Part shown: positions 10,436 through 20,640 of the stretch, in pieces
How the letters are laid out: the number at the start of each line of letters is the position of its first letter
Position numbering within the stretch: position 1 is the stretch's first letter
Source of the DNA: Achatina immaculata
Lineage: Eukaryota; Mollusca; Gastropoda; Stylommatophora; Achatinidae
Assembly (NCBI GenBank): GCA_009760885.1
Contig: CM019691.1
Coordinates: 24,365,314-24,429,313, forward strand
DNA: 64,000 nt
Reading direction: 5' to 3'
Program-made: the position numbers and the translations under genes
Notes under the pieces: generated by a model
Database searches by the model: none
What the model was told of the DNA's origin: nothing
The model's input: only the letters and a program-made list of their open reading frames with translations

Positions 10436-10560
10436 GAGTGAGTGAGAGAGAGAAAGGGAGAGAGAGATAGGGAGGGAGAGACTGATTGATTGATTGGCTG
10501 ACTGAACTTTATTTGTAAAGGATTGGACACGAGTTTAGGAGAAACAGAAGACGTTCTGTC
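10436..10560 (-). mobile_element. (GA)n tract and diverged L2/CR1-like 3' end
   Basis: After a (GA)n stretch, 10484-10545 read on the minus strand gives TGTCCAATCCTTTACAAATA, AAG and then (AATC)n, matching the terminus of the L2/CR1-like element at 18061-18140. Only the last 70 bp or so survives. Confidence 0.55.
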
Positions 10561-11699
10561 TTTTTTATCATACAACTTTATTTCAGTTCCAGAGATTCTA
10601 TATCAGGCAGTACACGTATGTTATGCTTATAACAAACATGAATAAGACTGAAACAAGAAAACTGAAATAAAGCTGAAATGACAAACCAGTTACATTCACT
10701 CTCACGCAAAAAACGTTCAATACAGAAAATAACTGAATAATTTCAACAAAATTACTCTCAGTTTTGAACATCTAAAAAAGAACATACAATGCGCTTAGGA
10801 GAGATCAATGTAAAATCATTTGCACCCATTTACATGACGGAGCGGGAAGGGGAGAGGAGAGAAGAGGGAGAGAGAGAGAGAGAGAGGGTGAGAGATAGAG
10901 AGAGAGAGAGGGAAGAGAAGAGAAATTGGTAGAGAGAGAGAGGAGAGAGGGGATGAGAAGAGAGAATACGAAACAATTGAAATGAATAGGAAATAACGAA
11001 AGATTGAGGAAATGGCTGATAGAGAGAGTGTACACAATAAATAACTTGATATCAGCTTACAGCGCCTGTAGAAAAACACGGACTGAACATCGTCTTCAGC
11101 CGATGTGTCCAGAGTGATAACACGAGTCAATAAATCCGAATGTTATTTACAGTTCTTGCAAATAAGAGGGGAACAAAAAACCCAGAGTTGGGCCATTCCT
11201 GCAGTTTGGGAGATCGTTACACACTTTGTGAGTCGCCTTGAAAAAACATTGAATGTTTTGTTCTCGTCCGTCGTTTACGAAGGTGAACATCATGATTCAC
11301 ACTCATTCACCTGCAGTGGAGATTTGGACAGCCACCGTTCAGACTTGCCACGTTGCATCCATCCACCTGCGCATGCCAGTGCGCAGATGTGAGTCTAGAC
11401 ACAGCAGGTGAAGATTATGTAAAGTGATTTGTGGAGATTTACGTGAAGTGAACAAACTGGGCTTGTAAATTGTTTGTAGGGTCTGAACTCCCATACCTGC
11501 GGTCGCCCTGACTGCTATCAATACTCATCAGTTTGTAATCTGTCTCTGATGCAGTCTTTATGTCGTTCCATTTTAGAAACTCGTTTTTCTTCATAATATT
11601 AGAGTAGAAATAGTCGGAAGTGTTGGAATGGAAGGCGGAGCACATATAGGAATGTCCGAAGTGCGGGGTTGCCAGTCTCTGATTACAATTACAAATTAC
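10561..11699. other. unassigned sequence with GA-rich tract
   Basis: A GA-rich purine tract occupies 10852-10960. A 95-codon plus-strand frame at 11105-11392 has no recognisable domain and no splice or start context that persuades me it is coding. Confidence 0.4.
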
Positions 11700-11719
11700 A
11701 AATTATAGAGGTGCATGGC

Positions 11720-11860
11720 CTAATTTAAAAAACAATAGAAAAAAATAAAGGTGAGAAGGAATGACAAAAGAGACAATGAGACGAGCACGTAAAAAGGTAA
11801 CACAAACCAATATTTCGGCCATAATTCTTTAACAAGGACGGTGTGAAACTTCCATTCAAA
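11720..11860 (-). repeat. dispersed repeat with TATGGCCGAAATATTGG motif (copy 1 of 3)
   Basis: A-rich block followed by CAATATTTCGGCCATAA, related to 35283-35360 and 37050-37180. On the minus strand the motif is preceded by TTAAAGAA, a layout like the ends of Penelope-like elements that carry hammerhead-ribozyme remnants. The CUGAUGA part is degenerate. The family call is tentative. Confidence 0.35.
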
Positions 11861-12039
11861 TCTAAACCTACTCTTTTTGCAGGAGATGCCATTTTGAAAT
11901 GTTCGGACGTCAATTTCAAACGGCCAGCTTGGCCTTCGCGCAGCCAAACGAAGAGAGCCAAATAATAATCTATATGACGCAGTGTATCCCAGCCTTTCTT
12001 TTTCGATCATGCCAAAACTCAAAGCTGCAAAGATTTTTA

Positions 12040-12251
12040 TTTCCCCACCCCCCCCCCCCCCTCATCGCAGTATAATAGTCAGCCAAGTTCTGAAGTGATA
12101 TAATATATACTCTAATATATACTCTATATAATATATATTCTAATTGCCGTCCCCCCCCCCTAAAAAAAAATCCAGTTCCCCCCAAAATATTAAAATTCCC
12201 CCCCCCCCCACAACTCCCGTGTGGTGCACTCCCCACTTTGGGAAATACTGA
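12040..12251 (-). mobile_element. possible hAT-type terminus with long G/C runs
   Basis: On the minus strand from 12251 it starts CAGTATTTCCCAAAGTGGGG, like hAT ends, and continues through several G-runs of about 10 (seen as C-runs on the plus strand at 12047-12060, 12151-12160 and 12200-12209). No matching second end or TSD found. Homopolymers here may be miscounted in the assembly. Confidence 0.3.
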
Positions 12252-13552
12252 TATAAAGTCATGATTTTATTTCGAAATAATTTTTAAATAGCATTTTCTT
12301 CAAATCCTGACATGTCCTATCTTTTTTGTTAAGGCAGAAATATGGCAATTCGAGTATAATTCGGATTGTTTCCTATCTCACCAGTCCTATAGATCGACTC
12401 CAACGTCTACTAATTAGTCATGTTTGACACAGGATTAGAACGAGAAACTGGCCATGTCTACTGCATGTTTGGCAGTACATAGGAAAGAGTTAACGTACAA
12501 AATAGCACGCATAGATGACACTTCTAGTAACTGGACAAAAGCGCGAAAACTCTGGCGTGATCGTGAGAAAGAGAAGAGCTCGTATCCTAGGCAACATCCA
12601 GCAAAGAAAACTGAGGACCTTGGTCATAAAATTATGTCCTAATATTATCACTTTCATAAAACATCTCCGCTATTAAAACAGTTTTGGTTTTTATTTTCTT
12701 TTTGGACTGAATGAGGGGGCAGCCCCCAATAAAAAGTTAACTCTTTAATTACTGAATTAGTTTCATACTCTGCTATAATAAATTCTGATGGAAAATTTTT
12801 GATAAAAGCAAGCTGGACGAAGTTACTTTCTAATATTAAAACATGAGTTGGGTTAGAAATGTACCACTTTTCATTCTATGTAGATTTTGCCAATATATCT
12901 TTCTGAGCATTAAATTCATGTAGGTATGAAGGATCTACCAGCAATGTCAATGTTGTGTTGGAGTGAAAGAGTTAAATTATTCTCTTAAACTTTACTCCAT
13001 TTTTAAAACAAAAACGGGGAACAGGTCGATGCTTCTAACCTCAGGTGTTGACATACCCTAATGTAAATCTGAAGAGTACCTAAATCCCAAATCGTATTTA
13101 TGCTAGGCTACTGACTAGTCTACTGATTTAAGTTTAAGAGTTGAAAAAAAGAAAGAAAATATTTACAAATTGCAGGAATTACCACAGGAAATTAGGAGAA
13201 CACGTAAGAGACAAGTGTTGAGACTCTCTTTTGTCCTTACTCTAAAGAGCTGAGCCAGATGTCTGCTCTGAGTGTAGAAACACTGAGGGTCTATCGTTAA
13301 CTTTCCCCCACAAGTAATATTCTACAACCAGTGAAGGATATCTCTTCAATGTTTAGAGGTGCAAATATTTTCACATGAGGAACAAATGAAGTTTTCACCT
13401 GGTCAAGTGACGGAACTTCCGTGTCGTGATCTCGTTTCTTTACATAGTGTCACGACTGATTTCGGAAGAAGTGAAGACTCGGTTATTCACTAGCCTTTTT
13501 GGTTTTTTTTTTTTTTTGGAAGTGTGAAAAAAAATGACTGAGTAGAGTTTGC
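12252..13552. other. unassigned sequence
   Basis: No gene recognised. A 62-codon plus-strand frame at 12454-12642 has no recognisable domain. T-run at 13502-13517. Confidence 0.4.
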
Positions 13553-13690
13553 GCCGTTCTCGTGGCTAAGCGGCTGCTCGCCATGCCAGAGTCCGTGGTT
13601 CAAGACCATGTAATTCTCTTGTCATTTTTCTTTCTCTCCGGTCAAAGTTTTGTCAACTGTTTTTCGAATGTTAACCATACACAGTTGTGC
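13553..13690 (+). mobile_element. tRNA-derived SINE (SINE-1)
   Basis: Has an A-box TGGCTAAGCGG (about 13563-13573) and a B-box GGTTCAAGACC (13597-13607), spaced as in tRNA genes. A body follows with ATTCTCTTGTCATTTTTCTT and a pyrimidine-rich stretch. Related copies lie at 34965-35106 (inverted), 35118-35285 and 39123-39290. It is not an intact tRNA gene, because no acceptor-stem pairing is seen. Confidence 0.7.
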
Positions 13691-13699
13691 TAAATCACT

Positions 13700-14045
13700 T
13701 CAAACTACTACTACTTCTTCTTCTTCTTCTTTTTCTTCTTCTTCATCTTCTTCTTCTTCCTGAAACTGCGAGCAGGTGTTCTTGCAGCCGGTGCATGCAG
13801 TGAAGATGTTGAGGTACAGCATCGTGTCGGACTGGGAGCGGGCCACGGCAACTGCTTTTATTCTTCAGTCCCTGAGCGCCACTTAAAAGGCAATAAATGT
13901 CCAATACTTCTTTAACAGGCTCCACCACCAAGACGACTATGGCGATCCCTGCCCCGTTAGCTAGACTGGGCCTGTTAACGGAGAAGTGGGACAGGGTCTT
14001 GGTCAGCTAAGGTTCTCCAGTCCCGACGCTAGCGTATCAGGTATA
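13700..14045 (-). mobile_element. family B repeat with (GAA)n tail
   Basis: The (TTC)n tract at 13718-13762 is the tail on the minus strand. The body includes the complements of GGTGGTGGAGCCTG, AAGAAGTATTG and the CAG/AACATCTTCACTGCA region shared with plus-strand copies at 22250, 37730 and 51340. No coding region recognised. Confidence 0.75.
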
Positions 14046-14682
14046 TGTCGGTGATTGCCAAAAGCAAAAAGCTTCTTCGCACCCGCACCCCACCCCCCTT
14101 TTTTCCAACCCCCCCCCCCCCAGAATCGCTTCAGTATGTAAAGTAATGAAATGTTTAGATGCATCTAAAAACTCAGTGACTGATTCAGAATACCGATTAT
14201 CTAGAATCAAAATGATTGATTCGGCTAACAGACACGATACGAAAGTGTTGTGGAGTGGAGCAGAATACGTCAGAGATGCCCCATGAAGTAATCCATTTCA
14301 AGAATTTTATGAATATGTTACTTCAGTTCTAATACTACTACTACATTCACATGCTGACAGAGAGAGATAGATAGAGAGAGAGGGAAAGAGAGAGACAGAG
14401 AGAGGGACAGAGAGAGAGAGGAGGGAAAGAGAGAAGGAGAAAGAGAGAGAGAGAGAGAGCGTTTAGTAGCATGAATCTCACCAAACTTTAGCTGAGAAGT
14501 AAATTGAAGTTAGTACTCCTTTCACGCCATTTTATTGATGAAATCAGCTTATCAAGACATGGGAAGTGCATCTGCAGCTATCAGCTTTCCGGTAACTTTC
14601 AAACGATATCGGAAACATGGCAGTACATAAAAACGTTCTTCAGGAAATGGACCTTCTGTATCATCTTGCCAACCAGATGATA

Positions 14683-14720
<38 letters not shown>

Positions 14721-14999
14721 ATTTTTCCTCTTCTGTATAACAGTATCAAGTATTTATTACATTTTATAACAAATATCTCATTAATTTTCAAATATACCTC
14801 ATTTAAACTAATAAAATATTTCCGAGATAATTTAATAGATAAGTGCTTTTAAAATACAGGGAACTCTAGACATATTTTGGAGCGCTTATAGATAACTTTT
14901 TTGAGAAAAAAGTTGGCACATAGAAAACTTCTCCATGTTCCACAGTGCTAGTAATGTTGCCAAAAGATTTCGGAATTTAATGTATTGATATTGATCAAT
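14046..14999. other. unassigned sequence with simple repeats
   Basis: C-run at 14108-14121, (GA)n-rich tract at 14356-14460 and (GAT)n at 14681-14720. No gene seen. Confidence 0.6.
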
Positions 15000-15080
15000 G
15001 TTTCTCAGACGATGTGCTGCAGTACACTAGTATGCTGCAAGATAAGCAGAAGTGTGCTGCCAACATATCTTCCTTCAAGT
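15000..15080 (+). mobile_element. possible hAT-type terminus
   Basis: CAATGTTTCTCAGACGATGT followed by alternating GTGCTGC and GTACACTAG elements resembles the ends of common non-autonomous hAT transposons. No second end or TSD found. Confidence 0.3.
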
Positions 15081-15814
15081 TACAGCGCACGCTGTGTAGT
15101 GTTAATTGTAAAATACAATATATTTACAGTTTAATTTCATGAGAGTCCGGTGTTACTGATGTGCAGCGACAGTTATTTGCATTCCCACTTGTTCCATAGT
15201 CTGAAGAAGATTTAGAACGACTGATACATATAATGTAATAATTACTTATTGATTTCTTAAGTGACATATATATGAGCAACTTCACTGATACTAATACTTT
15301 ACTGAAGGAACATATACGTCATATGACAATTAGTTACTGTGCCATGATTATCTGTGAAGGTGACACGTCAATTAGATTGCTCTCTGGAGTAGTTTACAGT
15401 GCTTTGGTAACTAACTACCTGCCTACACCTTATCAGATTTATGGGGACTTGGTCTTTCGACTAGTATGCGGTAATTTGGTGTTCAACATTTGATCTTTAG
15501 ACTAGTATATGTAACCTGATGATTCGAGTTTGATCTGTAATCCAATATAATCCATTATAAGATGATCTTAAAAAAAACAAAACAAATGTTTTAACATTGG
15601 TCATGTTTAGGGTTAGACTTTAATGAGCAAAAAGGAAGGCGGATCGTTCTGCAACAGAATACTATGATCTAACTTGGCTTTGTAAATAATGACTCAATAT
15701 TTCTATACCTGAGAGGTAGAATTCTGAGTTGCTGATCTGCAGTCTGCATTGAGTGTTTGTCACAAATCATATTTACTGCTCGTTTGTGAAGCAAGTTGAG
15801 CCTTTCTTATGTCT

Positions 15815-16224
15815 AAGACTGAGTAGTTATCCAAGAAGGTAGAGCAATAATCTTTGTCTGATATTGAGCATTCATCCAAGAATGTAAAGCAGTATTTTGT
15901 GACTGATATTGAGAAGCCATTCAAGAATGTAGAGCAGTAGTCTTGTGTCTGAGATTGGACATTCATCCAAGAATGTAGAGCAATAGTCTTGTATCTGAGA
16001 TTGAGCAGCCATCCTAAATATAGAACAATAGTCTCGTGTTTGATATTTAGCATCAATCCAAGAATGTGGAACAGTAGTCTTTTGTCTGAGACTGAGCAGC
16101 CATCTAAGAATGTAGAGTAACAGTCTTGTGTCTGAGACTGAGCATTCATCCAAGAATGTAGAGCAATAGTCTTGTGTCTGATATTAAGCATTCATCCAAG
16201 AATGTAGAGCAGTAGTCTTGTGTC
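15815..16224 (-). repeat. 46-bp tandem array derived from an RT gene, 9 units
   Basis: The block CATCCAAGAATGTAGAG recurs at about 15828, 15873, 15918, 15964, 16010, 16055, 16101, 16147 and 16193, a period of 45-46 bp. One unit aligns with 18868-18915 of the L2/CR1-like pseudogene, where the minus-strand protein reads DYCSTIWDGCSVSNT. The repeats translate as DYCSTFLDECSISDK-like peptides in rotating frames because 46 is not a multiple of 3. The array therefore arose by amplification of a piece of the LINE. Confidence 0.85.
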
Positions 16225-16510
16225 CTGCCCTTCTCATGGTGGAACTCTTTAAATAAACAAGAGAAGGGGCGAAAGGGGAATATCTGTTTCCTGAAACCAC
16301 AAGCTTCTGGTAGATTGGACTCCAGAACCTGGAAGGGCAGCTCATCTAGAAGAAGAGAAACTCTGACTTCAAACCGCTGCTGACTTGAAGGCTAGTCTCT
16401 TGTCACAGACAAAGTCTAGAGGAGTAAACTAGATACAAGTTTGATGATAGACAACGGGAAACCACGACCTTACTTCCCAAGAATATATCATGGGCAACTA
16501 TAATCGATCC
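16225..16510 (+). mobile_element. family A fragment inserted in LINE fragment
   Basis: TGGTGGAACTCTTTAAATAA and AAGAGAAGGGGCGAAAGG match the 5' part of the large family A copy near 46028-46070. The fragment separates the 46-bp array from the resumed LINE sequence at 16511. Confidence 0.5.
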
Positions 16511-16655
16511 CTTGGATGAGCCTAAGTGTGTTTGTATATGTGATATGATATATGACCTTTCCGTGCCGTGGTCGAAACGGAGTTAATTTTGGCTGCTTCG
16601 GTTCGTTTAATGGATTTACCAAGGCAAAAATTGTCAATATATTTATATAGCGTAT

Positions 16656-17058
16656 CTCACGCAGCTGAGAAATACATAAATGCTTTTGAATGTAAATGCT
16701 ACAGAAGAGTTCTTCAAATATCATGGACAGAAAAAAAGAAGAAATATAGCCATACTACAAGAACTTAATATTGAAGAAGGGTGGCTAGTAAAGAGGATTA
16801 AACAGAGAAAACTTAGATATTTTGGACACATTAAACGTCACGATAATTTAGAGAAGACCGTCTTGGAAGGGTACATAATGGGAAAAGGAAAGAGGGGAAG
16901 ATCAAGGCGAAGATGGGTGCAAGACATCGTTGATAATGTGGAAATGGATGCATCAGCATCAGGGCACCTTGCTTACAACCGAAAGGCCTACAGGAGAGCT
17001 GTTAGGGAGGCTAAGTTCCGCAAGGGACAAGAAATGACTGACTGACCTCATGCAGCTG
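16656..17058 (+). mobile_element. 379-bp LINE-tail unit with 12-bp TSD
   Basis: The insert 16668-17046 is flanked by CTCACGCAGCTG (16656-16667) and CTCATGCAGCTG (17047-17058), which differ at one base. The frame 16680-17045 encodes a 121-residue-class basic peptide with ELNIEEGWLVKRIKQRKLRY, FGHIKRHDNLEKTVLEGY and KRGRSRRRWVQD, the conserved tail that follows the RT domain in several non-LTR clades. It ends in TGACTGACTGAC. The RT and endonuclease domains are missing. It is better preserved than the copy at 7345-7727, so probably younger. A frameshift near 16740 separates the NAFECKCYRRVLQISWTEKK part. Confidence 0.85.
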
Positions 17059-17864
17059 TTAAATTTGATTTTTTTAAAAATCAGCTGCAAGTATTAAAGG
17101 TTGAATTAATATTTTTGGATAGTTTAATATGTCTTACGTTACCTTCCATGGGGAATAAATAACAGTTAACCAATAATTTCATATTTTGAACATCATTGCC
17201 TCTGTCCTTTTACAACGAATGATATTTTTTCGCAAAGTTTTGTAAAGTTTCTATACTTCCCTCATTTCATAAAAGCCAGAGAAATTTCTTCAGTTTCCTT
17301 CAGTAAACTCATTTTTTTTCCTATTTCCCCTTCTCAAATGCCCCCGCCCCCAACCAAAACCACCACCCCACCACCACCCCAACTTTTACGTGAAAGATTT
17401 GAGTCAGTTTGTAACAGGCCAGAGATCTGGAGACAATGGAGTCATGCAGGTTGTGTTAACAAACTTTTGAGTAATGCTAATTGACATGCTGACGTCAATC
17501 GTGTTACAAGAGCTTACTCTCTCACCAGGGCCTGGTGTGTGTCACGTGAGGTCAAGCTGAGGAACAAAAAAAAAACTGTGAAAGTTGACGCTAGTTTCTT
17601 TCTTTTAAACGACAGCTACCTCATTATTTCAGTTTATCTACGACAACAGCAAATCCTGTGCTCATTCTTTGTTTGTTTGCGCGGGCTGTAATTAATACAT
17701 CGCCGTTACATTATCCTGTGACGTGTGCACGCAGATAATTCTGATGGTTTGAGCAGGGCCTCCAAGAGAAATTTTGTAAGTGGATGCAGATTCCGCACCC
17801 CACGGCCTTGTCTGTTTTCCGTTTTTATCCTCTACGGGAACTCCCAAGCTGTCCAGGCCTACAC
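17059..17864. other. unassigned sequence
   Basis: A C/A-rich stretch at 17341-17385 and an A-run at 17565-17575. No gene recognised. Confidence 0.4.
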
Positions 17865-18060
17865 TTAAGATAAGGATAACTTTCCAGGCCACCACTTAAA
17901 ATAGGGATGGCTTTCCATGCCACCACTTAAAATAGGGATGACTTTCCAGGCCCACATCTAAAATAGGGATGACTTTCCAGGCCCGCACTTAAAATAGGGA
18001 AGAATTTCCAGGCCCACACTTAGAACAGGGAAGAATTTCCAGCCCCACACTTAGAATAGG
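17865..18060. repeat. 31-bp minisatellite, about 6 units
   Basis: Units of TTTCCAGGCCCACACTTAAA followed by ATAGGGATGAC repeat every 31 bp or so, with substitutions. The array ends exactly where the (GAAT)n tail of the LINE at 18061 begins. Confidence 0.85.
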
Positions 18061-19570
18061 GAATGAATGAATGAATGAATGAATAATCTTTATTTTTAAA
18101 GGGTAAAGAATTGGGCACGCAGGCCCGTCTTACATTCTGCCCTTCATCACTCCATCTTTCATTCTTCCCACACACTTGATTTAGTACAAATATACAGATT
18201 AAATTAGGAAAAACATATCAAAAGAGTGTAAGATTTAACTACTACATTCAAAGTAAAAGAGAAGAAGTAATTAACATAATAAAATAGCACTCACGCACAC
18301 ATACACACGCAGACATATACATAAACAAAAATGCATTGTAAATACAGATCTTCTAACATATGTTTTTTTGTTTTAACAAACATTAAAATAATTTCTAACA
18401 ATATCTAACAAGCTGCTTTTCTAACTATGTCATTGAAATACTTGATGGTTTACGAGCCATGTGTTGAGAGAGTGCTGGTTATTTTATGGAGGCATATAAT
18501 TACAAGCAAGTAAATACTGAAACAGGTTTGAGTTAAAGGATGAAGTATTACCAATGGATTTTAAATGGTAGGGGAGGGTGTTCCAGAGCTGTACTGCAGA
18601 GTATGCAAGGCTTTTCTTGTACAGATCAATCTTGGGTTTAGGAAGAAGACAGTTTTTTAAACGCTGGCTATGTTTAGTGTTATATGTAAAAAGTGACCAC
18701 AAGTAAGGCGGTTCATTGTGCGACAGAATTATGTGAACAAACTTAACTTGTTAAAAATGATTCTATTTTTTAGGGGTAGAATTTTGAGTTGTTTATGTTG
18801 ATCTACAGTCTGTACTGAGTGTTTGTCACAAATAAGATTTAATGCTCGCTTGTGAAATGAGTGGAGCCTTTTTGTGTTTGAGACTGAGCATCCATCCCAG
18901 ATTGTGGAACAGTAATCTAAGTGTGTTTGTATATGTGATATGTAGTATATTTTTCTTGTGTCTTTGTCGATAAAGTGTTTAATTTTGGCTAATTGGTAAA
19001 CTTTCTGTGTAATCAAATTTGTTAGGTTATGTACGTGAGAATTCCAAGTTAAATGCTGATCAATGATGAGTCCTAGGGTTTTATGTTCATGAACATTTTC
19101 TATTGCCTTAGTCCCAGCACAAAGCTGTAGTGAAGTTTTTGTTGCATTCTGCAGTTTCTGTCTTGTAGTGATGAGCATGGATTTTGTTTTGTTGGTGTTT
19201 ATCAACATACCATTTTTATTACTCCATTTAATCACACTGTTTATATCATTTTGGAGCGTTGTCTGTAGTTTATTGATGTCATAGTCACTATTGTAAACAG
19301 TACAGTCGTCAGCGAAAAGATCACATGAAGAGTGCTTTAAATGTAGTGGTAGGTCGTTAATATAGATAGCAAAGAGAAGAGGACCAAGAATGGAGCCTTG
19401 AGGAATACTGGTATCAACCACAGACGAGCCAGATATTTTGTTTCTAAAGCAAACTACTTGTTTTCTACCTGAGAGAAAAGATTAATACATTTTGTTAGGT
19501 CAGGGTGTAATCTATAGCCTTCCAGCTTTTTTGCAAGAATTTCATGATCATTCATATCGAAGACTTTCCA
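18061..19570 (-). mobile_element. L2/CR1-like non-LTR retrotransposon, 5'-truncated
   Basis: About 1.5 kb on the minus strand: partial RT domain, C-terminal region, 3' UTR ending ATAAAGATTATTC and an (ATTC)n tail (18061-18085). The 5' end is lost at about 19570, inside the RT domain. It is the longest copy of a family whose 3' ends also occur at 5873 and 10484 and whose internal piece was amplified at 15815-16224. It is inserted beside a 31-bp minisatellite. Confidence 0.85.
18484..19565 (-). pseudogene. reverse transcriptase pseudogene (L2/CR1-like)
   Basis: Domain order on the minus strand: KVFDMNDHEILAKKLEGY (RT motif A region, with the first Asp of the usual AFD replaced in context), a frameshift near 19480, then PQGSILGPLLFAIYINDL (motif B), LFADDCTVY (motif C, FADD with both catalytic Asp present), then KTKSMLITT and HKTLGLIIDQHLTWNSHV (motifs D/E), and the C-terminal region DYCSTIWDGCSVSNTKRL. 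A stop separates the last part, which continues as LLPKPKIDLYKKSLAYSAVQ and ends MPP. The enzyme would copy the element RNA at the target site. Endonuclease and the RT N-terminus are absent, so it is dead. Long undisturbed frames suggest a fairly recent insertion. Confidence 0.85.
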
Positions 19571-19644
19571 AGTCCCTAGGAGACGCATCGTTTGGACTCA
19601 TTCCTCTTAGTGCTTGCGTGAAAAAAAAAACAGAACATGAGTAC

Positions 19645-20640
19645 TCATTGTAAAGTTTAATACATACGAGTTTTTATCTGTGCGAGACATACATAACTAA
19701 TCTTCTTCTTCTCCGAACAATTTCAGATGTCGACATGTATACTTGTGAAGCAGTTGGCGGTCATCTGGAGGGAGTGGACATGCCCATTAAGTTCGTTGGG
19801 AACTGGTGTAGTAGCTGGCCATATTTCCTTCTCTGTTGCTCATATATTAGGCACTGCTGAGTATGTGATCCGCTATCATCTTATTGGCGCCACATGCACA
19901 CTCGTCAGTTGATCCTGTCTTGAAATTGTTGTACAGTTGGAATCTTAGCCTATTGTGCCTGATACATAGAAACAGAATGATGACATGGTCTTCTCTGTTC
20001 AGCTGGTAGTAGGCATCGTTTCTTTGGTGGTCTGGGTGCTCTTTCTCACAGTTGTTCTGGTAGCTGAGATTTATCTGTGTTTTTGGTCTACTCAAATGAT
20101 ATGCTGGTGTCTGTCTGTGGTAGTTTACTTCCTTCATTCGCTAAGGTGTCAGCTGTTTCGCTTCCGGGTATACTACAACGGGATGGGATCCACCGCATTG
20201 CTACTATTTTGAACCCCATGCGTGGCTGGTGCATTTCTGTTCGTAGTCATTGGTTTCTGTGTTTCTATGGCTCTTTAGTGTTGTTATTACTGACCCTGCG
20301 TCTGTGGGAAACACTGTGTTTTCTTTGAACGTTTTGTTCTCTCATGACAGCTTCTGCTGCAGCTTTGAGGGTATCTGCCTCTGCCTTGTAGCTGTTGGAG
20401 AATTTTTCTGTTGGTACTGATGTATGACTAATCAGTATTATGTTTAATATAGAGAAGCTTTTATCTGTGCGAGAAATGTAAGACTATTCAACAAAAGTTT
20501 AATATATAGGAGTTATTATCTGTGCGAGAAATATATGACTAATCAGCATGAAGTTTAATATATAAGAATTTTTAATTTGTGTGAGAGAAATTTTTGACTG
20601 TTCAAAAGTTTAATATCAGTCTTGTAATATTTATTTTAAG
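19645..20640. repeat. about 57-bp minisatellite split by a LINE insertion
   Basis: Units built from AAGTTTAATATATAGGAGTT, TTATCTGTGCGAGAAA and TATGACTAATCAG lie at 19645-19703 and again from about 20418 to 20640, at 54-61 bp spacing. The sequence between them is the RNase H-bearing LINE fragment. Confidence 0.75.
19704..20417 (-). mobile_element. RNase H-bearing non-LTR retrotransposon 3' fragment, (GAA)n tail
   Basis: Minus-strand reading, 5' to 3': broken RNase H sequence (AEADTLKAAAEAV, then MRWIPSRCSIPGSETADTLA, whose ETAD carries the late catalytic Asp region), then LRFQLYNNFKTGSTDECACG and ADHIL, a zinc-knuckle-like C-terminus found after RNase H in I/R1-related LINEs. The last part carries stops. 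The element ends in GAAGAAGAAG (19704-19714 complement). Frameshifts at about 20137 and 20270 make it a pseudogene. It interrupts a 57-bp minisatellite. Confidence 0.75.

Larger units (their letters stand above)
15600..16655 (-). mobile_element. fragmented L2/CR1-like LINE, expanded internally
   Basis: 15700-15830 aligns with 18760-18880 of the RT pseudogene at 18061-19570 (for example GAGTGTTTGTCACAAAT and TGCTCG-TTGTGAA). 16511-16600 resumes the alignment at TAAGTGTGTTTGTATATGTG, corresponding to 18918 onward. Between them lie a 46-bp tandem array and an inserted family A fragment. The segment encodes the part of RT after the catalytic core, and no intact frame remains. Confidence 0.7.

Noticed and set aside
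13553..13690. Functional tRNA gene
   Set aside because: A- and B-boxes are present, but acceptor, D and T stems do not pair, and related copies elsewhere share non-tRNA bodies. It is a SINE.
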